This document shows positions 1-6,046 of a DNA stretch of 7,934 nucleotides, in pieces. Numbering within the stretch: position 1 is the first letter of the stretch; each line of letters starts with the position of its first letter. The translations under genes and the position numbers were made by a program. The notes under the pieces are model-generated. The model did not search any database. It worked only from the letters and a program-made list of their open reading frames with translations, and was not told where the DNA came from. Source of the stretch: 2011-GWA2-47-8b sp964361325. GTDB lineage: Bacteria; Patescibacteriota; Minisyncoccia; UBA6257; WO2-44-18. Location of the stretch: NCBI GenBank assembly GCA_964361325.1, contig CAYHZT010000021.1:1-7934 (forward strand), written 5' to 3'.

Positions 1-668
1 CTCATTGGTTTTCTATCAGTACCCGAGATTAGTGGTGTGGTCAAAACATACTTTTCGCGATTCTTCATTTTCTTTTGCAACTGGCGGCCGACTAACATAT
101 TGAAAGTTTGGTCTGTTCCACCGATTTCCAAATCGACATCCATGACAACCGAATCATACCCTTGGAAAAGCGGGTAAAGCAGCTCCAGCATGGAAATATC
201 GCCGCCTTCTTCTAGGCGCTTTTTAAAATCAGCCCTATGCAAAACCTGCTGGATAGAACCCGCCCGGGAAATTGCCAGAAACAAATCCAGGTTTTTGTTC
301 AACCACTTGCTGTTGTGATAGACTTCGGTTTTTTTTAGATTAATAATTTTACCCGCCTGCTTAAGATATTTTTTTAAATTTTGCTTAACCTCTTTTGCGG
401 TTAGCGGTTTTCTCTCTTCGGAGCGTCCAGTGGGATCGCCGACAGTCGCCGTAAAATCGCCGATAATCAAAACCGCCGTATGGCCGGCATCCTGAAATTG
501 ACGAAGTTTGCGAAGCGGCACGGTATGCCCTAAATGCAAATCCGGCGCGGTCGGATCAATACCAAACTTCACTCGGAGCTTTTCGCCTTTTTTCAGCCGA
601 GCTTCCAGATGCTCCTTTTCTATTACTTCTTCAACTCCTCTTACAAGTAATTTTTCTATATCGCTCAT
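1..668 (-). CDS. tyrS: Tyrosyl-tRNA synthetase, N-terminal part (cut by window edge)
   Basis: Class I aminoacyl-tRNA synthetase that charges tRNA-Tyr with tyrosine in the cytoplasm. I read 222 codons from the ATG at 666-668 to the window edge; the rest of the catalytic domain and the tRNA-binding C-terminus lie outside. Visible landmarks are KFGIDPTAPDLHLGH near residues 34-48, which contains the HIGH signature as HLGH, followed by VPLRKLRQFQDAGH. GDFTATVGDPTGRS follows near 70-83, and QGYDSVVMDVDLEIGGTDQ near 170-188 is the tyrosine-pocket region typical of the TyrS clade with HLGH and DPTAPD. The last residues are SGTDRKPM, where the KMSKS loop should begin, so its first Lys appears to be Pro. 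Upstream GAAAGG lies only 2 bases from the ATG, a poor Shine-Dalgarno spacing. A clpP terminator sits just upstream, so tyrS probably has its own promoter. Identity is firm; the start is likely but not proven. Confidence 0.95.
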   Translation of the reverse strand, partial: MSDIEKLLVRGVEEVIEKEHLEARLKKGEKLRVKFGIDPTAPDLHLGHTVPLRKLRQFQDAGHTAVLIIGDFTATVGDPTGRSEERKPLTAKEVKQNLKKYLKQAGKIINLKKTEVYHNSKWLNKNLDLFLAISRAGSIQQVLHRADFKKRLEEGGDISMLELLYPLFQGYDSVVMDVDLEIGGTDQTFNMLVGRQLQKKMKNREKYVLTTPLISGTDRKPM

Positions 669-695
669 TGCCTTTCATTTTATCCCAAATGTTTT

Positions 696-735
696 AAATA
701 AAAAAGCCCCGACCCGGTTAACAGCCGAGCGGGGC
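696..735 (-). terminator. Rho-independent terminator after clpP
   Basis: On the minus strand a hairpin with a 6-bp GC stem (706-711 pairing with 730-735), continued by a second 3-bp stem above an internal loop, is followed by six T and then ATTT. It lies 23 bases past the clpP stop and ends the tig-clpP unit. It also isolates tyrS, which begins about 30 bases beyond the T-run; a weak TAAAAT box near 680-685 is the only promoter-like sequence I see for tyrS. Confidence 0.88.
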
Positions 736-758
736 ACGTGAGACAGAACTATGTAACG

Positions 759-1364
759 TTAACGCTTCTTTATAATTTCGTCAACTACTCCGTAGGATTT
801 AGCTTCGTCGGCAGCCATAAAATAATCGCGGTCGGTGTCTTTTTCTATTTTAGCGACCGGCTGGCCGGTGTGTTTCGCCAAAATCTGGTTTAGTTTATTT
901 TTTATTTCGACGATGTGCTTGGCGGCTATCGCAACCTCAACCGCTTGTCCCTCCGCGCCGCCCATCACTTGGTGCAACATTATTTCCGAATTGGGCAAAG
1001 CAAATCTCTTCCCTTTTTTACCGGAGGCCAAAACCACGGCGCCCATTGAAGCGGCAATGCCAACGCAAACGGTAGCGACGTCCGGCTTTACGTATTGCAT
1101 CGCGTCGTAAATCGCCATACCGGCAGTAACCGAACCGCCCGGGCTATTTATATAAATGGTGATGTCTTTTTTGGCGTCCTCATGCTCCAAAAACAAAAGC
1201 TGGGCGATAATCACATTAGCAAGGCCATCGGTAATCGGGCCGCCAAGAAAAATTATCCGTTCTTTAAGCAGACGCGAATAAATATCGTAAGCGCGCTCGC
1301 CACCGGGCACTTTTTCAACAACTGTAGGTATTAAATATTCGTTTTGCAGGTTTTGTTTTTCCAT
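759..1364 (-). CDS. clpP: ATP-dependent Clp protease proteolytic subunit
   Basis: Serine peptidase that assembles into a double heptameric ring and degrades proteins fed by a Clp ATPase such as ClpX, in the cytoplasm. The protein is 201 residues, the normal family length. The catalytic triad is intact: Ser106 in GIAASMGA, His131 in MLHQV, and Asp180 in TDRDYF. The oxyanion and handle regions are present as YINSPGGSVTAGMAIYDAM (71-89) and the HTGQ segment near 165. The N-terminus (IPTVVEK, then GGERAYDIYSRLL) matches the family's axial loop and first helix, which supports this ATG. There is no Shine-Dalgarno sequence: the start is preceded by the AT-rich ACTATAAATATA. It follows tig by 48 bases on the same strand, the classic tig-clpP order, and a terminator follows it. 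clpX is not in the window. Confidence 0.98.
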   Translation of the reverse strand: MEKQNLQNEYLIPTVVEKVPGGERAYDIYSRLLKERIIFLGGPITDGLANVIIAQLLFLEHEDAKKDITIYINSPGGSVTAGMAIYDAMQYVKPDVATVCVGIAASMGAVVLASGKKGKRFALPNSEIMLHQVMGGAEGQAVEVAIAAKHIVEIKNKLNQILAKHTGQPVAKIEKDTDRDYFMAADEAKSYGVVDEIIKKR

Positions 1365-1366
1365 TA

Positions 1367-1417
1367 TATTTATAGTTACTTTACCGAACTATTTATAGTG
1401 AGACACATCGAACTATT
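1367..1417 (-). repeat. Short repeats in the tig-clpP spacer
   Basis: The spacer between tig and clpP is built from small repeats. On the minus strand ACTATAAATA occurs at 1367-1376 and again at 1390-1399; the second copy extends to CTCACTATAAATA (1390-1402), which recurs exactly in the nusA leader. On the plus strand CGAACTATT occurs at 1385-1393 and 1409-1417, 24 bases apart, the second copy overlapping the tig stop codon. The second ACTATAAATA copy continues as the near-palindrome ACTAT-AA-ATAGT. It could be a -10-like promoter element for clpP, but no good -35 is spaced from it. Confidence 0.5.
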
Positions 1418-2330
1418 GGTTTTCCAAAAATTGAAAGACTTTTTGGTTTTGTACTATACCGTAATTATAGTCGCGATGTCCATTATCGGCAATTTCTTCG
1501 GGTTTCGGTTCCAGTTTTTCAATTTGGGCAATTTTATAAATCACCAGGTTACTTGCCACGTTCTGACGTGCCCGATCCGTTAACGTTTTTTTAATCTCTT
1601 CCTCCGACTTGCCGCTGGATTTAAACATCGGCCCAAGCTGCTTTTCCATATTATCGTAGGTTTTCTTAATCATAATTTCCGGAAGATCAATCTGGGAATC
1701 TTTAATGATTTCTTCAATCGTCTTTATATGCAATCTCTCTTTTTCATTTTCGTTTTTCTCCGCCAATAACCCGTCGCTGACGCTTTTTTTCAATTCTTCC
1801 AGGTTCTGGAATTTTCCCACGCTTTTAGCGAACTCATCGGTAAGTTCAGGCGCTTTATCTTCTTCTTTTTGTTTTCGGGAATTACGAATCCATTCCAAGG
1901 CTTGCGTTATCTCCGACGGCTCTACTTTCTGCTCTTTTTTCTCCGCCATTACCTTCTTTGCGATTTTTTTGTAATTGCCGAGTTTAATTTCCGGAAAAAG
2001 CGTCAATCGCGCCTTGTAGGTTATGCCCATATCTTTGGAATCTTCAACGGTAATCTGCGGGGCATCAATAAGAGTCCACTCATTGTCTTTAGAAATTTCG
2101 TCCAAGCTCCAGCGAATCGCGTTGCGAGCGGCTTCATTAAAAACCGCGTCTTGGTCTATGGCCTGCTCGGCCAGCTCTTTCGGCGCCGTTCCCGGCCGGA
2201 ATCCCTTCAAATGAACGTTGGCAAGGGCTTTTTCGCGGACGGTTTGGTAATAAGACAAAAATTCTTTTTGATCCAGCTTGACCTCTAAATCAACTTGGGA
2301 GCCGGTTAATTTCTTGAACGTGGATTTCAT
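1413..2330 (-). CDS. tig: Trigger factor lacking the PPIase domain
   Basis: Ribosome-associated chaperone that meets nascent chains at the peptide exit tunnel. The protein is 305 residues; the usual bacterial form is about 430. The N-terminal ribosome-binding domain (about 1-112) is intact, with the signature GFRPGTAP at 43-50. The sequence LFPEIKLGNYKKI (111-123) is where the FKBP-type domain would normally follow, but a short helical, charged stretch leads almost directly to PELTDEFAKSVGKF (161-174), which normally comes after the PPIase domain. The helical C-terminal chaperone arm runs from about 175, with LPEIMIKKTYDNM near 217-229, and ends early at VFQFLENQ. The prolyl isomerase activity is therefore absent. 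The start is set by the conserved N-terminus; there is no Shine-Dalgarno, and the ATG abuts one arm of an inverted repeat. It is probably cotranscribed with clpP. Confidence 0.92.
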   Translation of the reverse strand: MKSTFKKLTGSQVDLEVKLDQKEFLSYYQTVREKALANVHLKGFRPGTAPKELAEQAIDQDAVFNEAARNAIRWSLDEISKDNEWTLIDAPQITVEDSKDMGITYKARLTLFPEIKLGNYKKIAKKVMAEKKEQKVEPSEITQALEWIRNSRKQKEEDKAPELTDEFAKSVGKFQNLEELKKSVSDGLLAEKNENEKERLHIKTIEEIIKDSQIDLPEIMIKKTYDNMEKQLGPMFKSSGKSEEEIKKTLTDRARQNVASNLVIYKIAQIEKLEPKPEEIADNGHRDYNYGIVQNQKVFQFLENQ

Positions 2331-2434
2331 CCCGTTAGAAGTGGTCTATCATCGACGTTTTTATATATCTTGTTGACATAATTTTGTATCCGGCCGTTGG
2401 AAGTAATATGGAGATGGTGCCACTTCTAACGGGA
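2330..2434. repeat. 15-bp perfect inverted repeat flanking the tig leader
   Basis: TCCCGTTAGAAGTGG at 2330-2344 is the exact reverse complement of CCACTTCTAACGGGA at 2420-2434, with 75 bases between. On the tig strand the second arm runs straight into the start codon: its last base is the A of ATG. If both arms are transcribed they would pair and bury the tig start region. The outer arm lies past the hppA terminator, so it would be in RNA only by read-through or from a promoter very close to it. Alternatively the arms are two opposed protein-binding sites. Confidence 0.85.
2360..2367 (-). promoter_or_regulatory. Possible -10 box for tig
   Basis: The minus strand reads GATATATAAAAAC here, offering TATATA or TATAAA as a -10 box about 30 bases upstream of the tig ATG. 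The best -35 at 17-19 bases is GATACA, only 3 of 6 matches to TTGACA. The site lies between the two arms of the inverted repeat. A promoter for tig is expected in this spacer because a terminator ends the upstream unit; its exact place is uncertain. Confidence 0.4.
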
Positions 2435-2457
2435 GCATTTTCCATGCACTATAAAAT

Positions 2458-2484
2458 AAAAAATCCCGCCTGTAAAGGCGGGAT
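2458..2484 (-). terminator. Rho-independent terminator after hppA
   Basis: A perfect 8-bp stem, ATCCCGCC (2463-2470) with GGCGGGAT (2477-2484), has a 6-base loop. On the minus strand it runs into a T-rich tract of six T, A, then four T. It begins 12 bases after the hppA stop and closes the nusA-hppA unit. Confidence 0.93.
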
Positions 2485-2496
2485 AGAGACATTAGT

Positions 2497-4467
2497 TTAT
2501 AGCCACGAAACTATCAAAAGCGCCACGATATTAATAACTTTGATGAACGGATTAATTGCGGGGCCGGCAGTGTCTTTATAAGGATCGCCGACGGTGTCCC
2601 CTGTAACAGCGGCTTTATGCCAATCCGTGCCTTTAGCGCCTGCGGCTTCAATGTATTTTTTGGCATTGTCCCAGGCAGCGCCGCCGGCTGTCATAGAAAT
2701 ACCCAAAAGTAATCCGGCAACGATTGAACCTATTAAGAAACCTCCAAGAGCTTGCGCTCCTAAAACCAAACCCACCAACAAAACCGAGGCCACCGGAATA
2801 AGCGCCGGCATTATCATTTTTCGAAGCGCGGCTTTGGTAACGATATCTACCGCCCGACCATAATCGGGTTTGGCAGTGCCTTCCATTATGCCTTTAATTT
2901 CTCTAAATTGGCGACGCACCTCTTCCACTACCGCGCCGGCTGTCTGCCCTACGGCTTTCATACCAAGAGAGCCAAATAAATAAACAACGGCGGCGCCCAA
3001 AAATAATCCGATAATCACGTTCGGGTCCTCCAAACTAAAAACTATATTTTTTGAGAGCGCCTTGAGCGCTTCCACATAACCGGCAAACAAAACAACGGCC
3101 GCGAGCCCAGCTGAAGCAATGGCATACCCTTTAGTAACGGCTTTAGTGGTATTGCCGACGGCATCAAGCGCATCGGTAATTTTGCGAATCTCTTCCGGGG
3201 CGCCGCTCATTTCAGCGATTCCGCCGGCGTTGTCGGTCACGGGACCGAAAGAATCAATTGCCACTATGATGCCGGCAACCGAAAGCATGGCAGTCGCCGC
3301 AATGGCAATACCGTAAAGACCGGCAAAGGAATAAGCGAGGAAAATACCCGCGACAATCACTAATATCGGAAGCAGTGTGGCTTCCATACCCACCGAAAGG
3401 CCCATAATAACGTTGGTGCCATGACCGGAGCGCGAAGCTTCGGCAATAGATTTCACCGGACGGAACTTTTTGGCGGTGTAATAGTCGGTTATTAAAACCA
3501 TTAAAACGGTTACTACGAGGCCAACAACGGCCGCGCCAAAAATAGTGAGATAATTTTCTGGGAAGAAAATTTTAGCGGCAAAGTAAAATAGAATCAAAGA
3601 AATAATTAAAGAAGCAGCTAAACCTTTGTAAAGAGCACCCATAATCGCCTGGCTTTTTCCGAGTCGCACAAAAAAGCTTCCGGCGATAGAAGCGATAATT
3701 GCCAATCCTCCCAGCACCAACGGAAAAGCCAACTGACCGCCACTTAAAGTCAGCGCGCCCAAAAGCATCGCGGCGGTCAAAGTAACCGCGTAAGTTTCAA
3801 AAAGATCGGCAGCCATGCCCGCGCAGTCTCCGACATTATCGCCTACATTATCGGCAATCACGGCCGGATTGCGCGGATCGTCTTCCGGTATGCCGGCTTC
3901 CACCTTACCAACCAAATCCGCGCCAACATCGGCGGCTTTAGTGAAAATACCACCGCCTAAACGGGCAAAAACCGAAATCAAACTCGCGCCAAAACCAAGG
4001 CCAATCAAGGAATTTGGATCTCCGGTAATAAAGTAAAATCCCGCAACGGCCAAAAGTCCGAGCGCAACTACTAGATAACCGGTGACAGAACCGGCTTTGA
4101 AGGCAAGAGACAAGGAAGGACCAAGCCCGTGTCTGGCGCTTTCGGCAGTCCTGGCGTTGGAACGCACGGCAATACTCATTCCGATAAAACCGGCGAGCGC
4201 CGAAGCAACAGCGCCAATTAAAAACCCGACTGCCAGAGTCAGGCCGAATTGCCAAGCAATTAAAATCAAAAGTGGCAGAGCTACCGCGGCCACGGAAATA
4301 TATTGACGTTTCAAATAAGCGCCGGACCCTTCCTGGATTGCTTTTGAAATCGCCTGCATTTTTTCGTTGCCGGCCGGCTGTTTAAGCAACCAAAAAATCA
4401 GGTAAATGCTGTATAAAATCGCAACGGCAATCGGTATAAAAATCAAATAATAGATATTCATTTCCAT
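2497..4467 (-). CDS. hppA: Membrane H+-translocating pyrophosphatase, K+-independent type
   Basis: Integral membrane pump that hydrolyses pyrophosphate to phosphate and exports protons across the cytoplasmic membrane. The 656 residues contain many hydrophobic segments, as expected for the roughly 16-helix family. The PPi-binding loops are complete: DVGADLVGKVE at 180-190, DNVGDNVGDCAG at 206-217, the second Asp cluster SFGPVTDNAGGIAEM at 406-420, and the C-terminal GDTVGDPYKDTAGPAINP at 623-640. GNTTKA at 438-443 has Lys442 at the position where K+-dependent enzymes carry Ala. By family rules this predicts a K+-independent, proton-only pump. The start ATG shares its A with the nusA stop (TAATG), so translation is probably coupled. 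A second in-frame ATG two codons later is an alternative start. A terminator follows. Its likely role is recovering energy from PPi made by biosynthesis. Confidence 0.97.
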   Translation of the reverse strand: MEMNIYYLIFIPIAVAILYSIYLIFWLLKQPAGNEKMQAISKAIQEGSGAYLKRQYISVAAVALPLLILIAWQFGLTLAVGFLIGAVASALAGFIGMSIAVRSNARTAESARHGLGPSLSLAFKAGSVTGYLVVALGLLAVAGFYFITGDPNSLIGLGFGASLISVFARLGGGIFTKAADVGADLVGKVEAGIPEDDPRNPAVIADNVGDNVGDCAGMAADLFETYAVTLTAAMLLGALTLSGGQLAFPLVLGGLAIIASIAGSFFVRLGKSQAIMGALYKGLAASLIISLILFYFAAKIFFPENYLTIFGAAVVGLVVTVLMVLITDYYTAKKFRPVKSIAEASRSGHGTNVIMGLSVGMEATLLPILVIVAGIFLAYSFAGLYGIAIAATAMLSVAGIIVAIDSFGPVTDNAGGIAEMSGAPEEIRKITDALDAVGNTTKAVTKGYAIASAGLAAVVLFAGYVEALKALSKNIVFSLEDPNVIIGLFLGAAVVYLFGSLGMKAVGQTAGAVVEEVRRQFREIKGIMEGTAKPDYGRAVDIVTKAALRKMIMPALIPVASVLLVGLVLGAQALGGFLIGSIVAGLLLGISMTAGGAAWDNAKKYIEAAGAKGTDWHKAAVTGDTVGDPYKDTAGPAINPFIKVINIVALLIVSWL

Positions 4468-5687
4468 TAAGCTTCTATTTTATTACTGTCATCGTCGTCG
4501 GTTTTTGCTTCGATCGCCTCTTCTTCGGCGGCCGCGGCTACTCCGCCGGCTTGCGTTTCTTCTGGTTTAGATTCGGAACGCACGTCAATCTTCCAGCCGG
4601 TCAGGTTGGCGGCAAGGCGAACATTTTGCCCGCCCTTGCCGATAGCAAGACTTAGCTGATCTTCAGGCATGAATACGCGCGCTTCGCGGTGCGGTAAAAT
4701 TTCAACGTTTTTTGCTTTAGCCGGCGAAAGGGCGTTGGTTAGGAATTTGGCCGGATCTTCAGACCATTCCACGATATCCAACTTTTCCTGGCCGAGCTCG
4801 TTGCTGACTGCCATCACTCTCGTGCCACGCTGTCCGACGCAAGAACCCACCGGATCCACCCCCTCGGCGTTGGAGGCGACGGCAATTTTAGTGCGGCTGC
4901 CCGGCTCGCGGGCAATTGCCTTAATCTCAATAACGCCGTCATTAATTTCCGGGACTTCCAAGGCAAAAAGTTTGCTTACAAATTTCGGGTGAGAGCGCGA
5001 CAAAATGATTCCCGGCACTTTAGTATCGGACTGCACCGCCACAACGTAAAAGCGCATTCGTTCTCCGGCGCGATAATGCTCGCCGGGAATAGACTCGTTG
5101 TAAAACAATACGCCGGTCGTGCGGCCAAGATCTATATATACATTGCCGCGATCAAATCGCTGAATAACGCCGCTGACAATTTCACCTTCGCGGCTTTTGA
5201 ATTCGGATAAAACGGAATCTCGTTCGGCTTCTCGCAGACGCTGTAAAATAACCTGCTTGGCGGTTTGAGCGGCAATACGCCCGAAATCATCGTGAACTTC
5301 TAACGGAAATTCTAACTCTTCGCCGACTTTAACATCGGATTTAATCTTTTTAGCCTCTGCGATTAAAATATGGCGGTCGGAATTATAACGGGGTAAAATA
5401 TTTTCCTCTTCTTGTCCCGGAGCCGGAGCAGCGCCCCCTTCGACAACAACGCCTTCTTCAATCATCCGGACAGTAGTTTCATCTACAACGGTTTTTACCT
5501 GCCAAAATTTAAGCCCGCCGGTTTTTAGGTCAAACTTAGTTTTAATTAATTCTCCCCGCTGTCCGTATTCCTTTTTATAAGCGGCGGCGATGGAAGATTC
5601 TATCGCTTCTAAAATTTTCGCCGGGTCTATGCCTTTTTCTTCGGCAATCTGCTCAATTGCCCGTTTTAAAGTTTTTAAATCAAACAT
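4467..5687 (-). CDS. nusA: Transcription termination/antitermination factor NusA
   Basis: RNA polymerase-binding elongation factor acting in pausing, termination and antitermination. I chose the ATG at 5685-5687 (406 residues): MFDLKTLKRAIEQIAEEKGI is the expected NusA N-terminus. The 22 extra residues of the longer frame (ATG at 5753) read through a hairpin and look like leader. Domains are the N-terminal RNAP-binding domain (1 to about 165, with an acidic GGAAPAPGQEEEN stretch near 85-97); S1 from EGEIVSG at 167; KH1 with LEVPEINDGVIEIKAIAREPG from about 243; DPVGSCVGQRG at 278-288; KH2 with LAIGKGGQNVRLA at 347-359 and LTGW at 362-365. An acidic, Ala/Glu-rich tail follows from 374 in place of longer C-terminal repeats. 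No Shine-Dalgarno is visible. The stop overlaps the hppA start by one base. The usual neighbours rimP and infB are absent. Confidence 0.96.
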   Translation of the reverse strand: MFDLKTLKRAIEQIAEEKGIDPAKILEAIESSIAAAYKKEYGQRGELIKTKFDLKTGGLKFWQVKTVVDETTVRMIEEGVVVEGGAAPAPGQEEENILPRYNSDRHILIAEAKKIKSDVKVGEELEFPLEVHDDFGRIAAQTAKQVILQRLREAERDSVLSEFKSREGEIVSGVIQRFDRGNVYIDLGRTTGVLFYNESIPGEHYRAGERMRFYVVAVQSDTKVPGIILSRSHPKFVSKLFALEVPEINDGVIEIKAIAREPGSRTKIAVASNAEGVDPVGSCVGQRGTRVMAVSNELGQEKLDIVEWSEDPAKFLTNALSPAKAKNVEILPHREARVFMPEDQLSLAIGKGGQNVRLAANLTGWKIDVRSESKPEETQAGGVAAAAEEEAIEAKTDDDDSNKIEA

Positions 5688-5695
5688 ATTGGTTT

Positions 5696-5708
5696 TATTT
5701 ATAGTGAG
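5696..5708 (-). promoter_or_regulatory. Leader motif shared with the clpP upstream region
   Basis: The minus strand reads CTCACTATAAATA, ending 8 bases before the nusA ATG. The same 13 bases occur at 1390-1402 upstream of clpP. It resembles a -10 box (TATAAA) that would give a very short or absent leader, but no matching -35 lies 16-18 bases away. It may be a second nusA promoter or a shared mRNA element. Confidence 0.4.
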
Positions 5709-5718
5709 TCTGTCGGTC

Positions 5719-5757
5719 CTATTTAATGAAATAACCGCCCCTCGGGCGGCCATTCAT
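5719..5757 (-). other. nusA leader: hairpin within a possible 12-codon leader ORF
   Basis: Within the predicted nusA 5' leader the minus strand has CCGCCC-GAG-GGGCGG (5735-5749), a 6-bp all-GC stem with a 3-base loop, followed by the T-rich TTATTTCATT. The hairpin could act as an attenuator. It lies inside a short open frame, ATG at 5757 to TAG at 5719, encoding MNGRPRGGYFIK. The ATG is only about 4 bases from the predicted transcription start. Translation of the frame is not shown. Confidence 0.4.
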
Positions 5758-5767
5758 CAATATTTTA

Positions 5768-5795
5768 ATTATAAGTGAATTAAGAAAAATGTCAA
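5768..5795 (-). promoter_or_regulatory. Sigma70-type promoter for nusA-hppA
   Basis: On the minus strand a perfect TTGACA (5790-5795) is followed by a 16-base spacer and a perfect TATAAT (5768-5773). The predicted start of transcription is near 5761, giving a leader of about 74 bases before nusA. This is the strongest promoter in the window. It lies between an upstream terminator and nusA, as expected for the head of a transcription unit. Confidence 0.85.
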
Positions 5796-5805
5796 GGCCG
5801 CGCTC

Positions 5806-5952
5806 GCCCGCCCTCCTTTCCCTCAACCCATTTCGGCTGCTCCTGCGGCAGCCTCCACTTGTCGCTCGCTGGGATTAAGTTTTTGCGAGGCGATTATACA
5901 AAAACTTCCAAGCTAATCCGCTCGCTTGGGTATCGGAGAAAGGATGGCGGGC
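5806..5952. repeat. GC-rich folded intergenic element (palindromic repeat or structured RNA)
   Basis: A 147-bp non-coding block between the upstream terminator and the nusA promoter folds on itself. The outer arms 5806-5820 and 5938-5952 pair over 14 of 15 positions (GCCCGCC/GGCGGGC, one mismatch, TCCTTTC/GAAAGGA). Inside, after an internal loop, ACCCA (5826-5830) pairs with TGGGT (5927-5931). Within that are two hairpins: GGCTGC (5835-5840) with GCAGCC (5848-5853), and AAGTTTTTG (5877-5885) with CAAAAACTT (5899-5907). CGCTCGCT occurs as a direct repeat at 5863-5870 and, as CGCTCGCTTGGG, at 5919-5930. Its GC content contrasts with the AT-rich flanks. No clear promoter drives it, so a mobile palindromic repeat fits at least as well as an ncRNA. 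I do not recognise it as 6S, SRP, RNase P or tmRNA. Confidence 0.65.
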
Positions 5953-5975
5953 TTGCTTAAGTTGCAGAGCACGAA

Positions 5976-6012
5976 TAAAAAAGACCCAGATCGGTATTTA
6001 GCCGACCTGGGC
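5976..6012 (-). terminator. Rho-independent terminator after the 6047-6448 gene
   Basis: The stem CCCAG/CTGGG plus TCGG/CCGA has one A-C mismatch and a 7-base loop (5985-5994 pairing with 6002-6011). On the minus strand it is followed by six T. It lies about 35 bases past the stop of the upstream gene and separates it from the nusA unit. Confidence 0.88.
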
Positions 6013-6046
6013 CTGAAGAGAGGAGGGGGGATATATTTATTTTTTG

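Noticed and set aside
508..741. Plus-strand open frame of 77 codons
   Set aside because: It lies mostly antisense to tyrS and runs into the clpP terminator; Ser/Phe-rich composition is typical of an antisense shadow.
2373..2378. Perfect TTGACA on the plus strand
   Set aside because: No -10 box lies 15-19 bases downstream and there is no plus-strand gene to express.
3938..4255. Minus-strand open frame of 105 codons inside hppA
   Set aside because: It is an out-of-frame shadow of a fully conserved pyrophosphatase.
5688..5753. Longer nusA starting at the upstream ATG (428 residues)
   Set aside because: The 22 extra residues precede the normal NusA N-terminus, read through a GC hairpin, and lie only about 8 bases from the predicted transcription start.
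5806..5952. Identification of the folded element as 6S, SRP, tmRNA or RNase P RNA
   Set aside because: No hallmark sequence of these RNAs was found, and the multi-hairpin layout does not match the single long hairpin with a central bubble of 6S RNA.
6018..6046. Purine-rich GAGAGGAGGGGGG on the plus strand as a ribosome binding site
   Set aside because: No plausible plus-strand start codon with a supported gene follows; the next bases are the antisense of a minus-strand gene.
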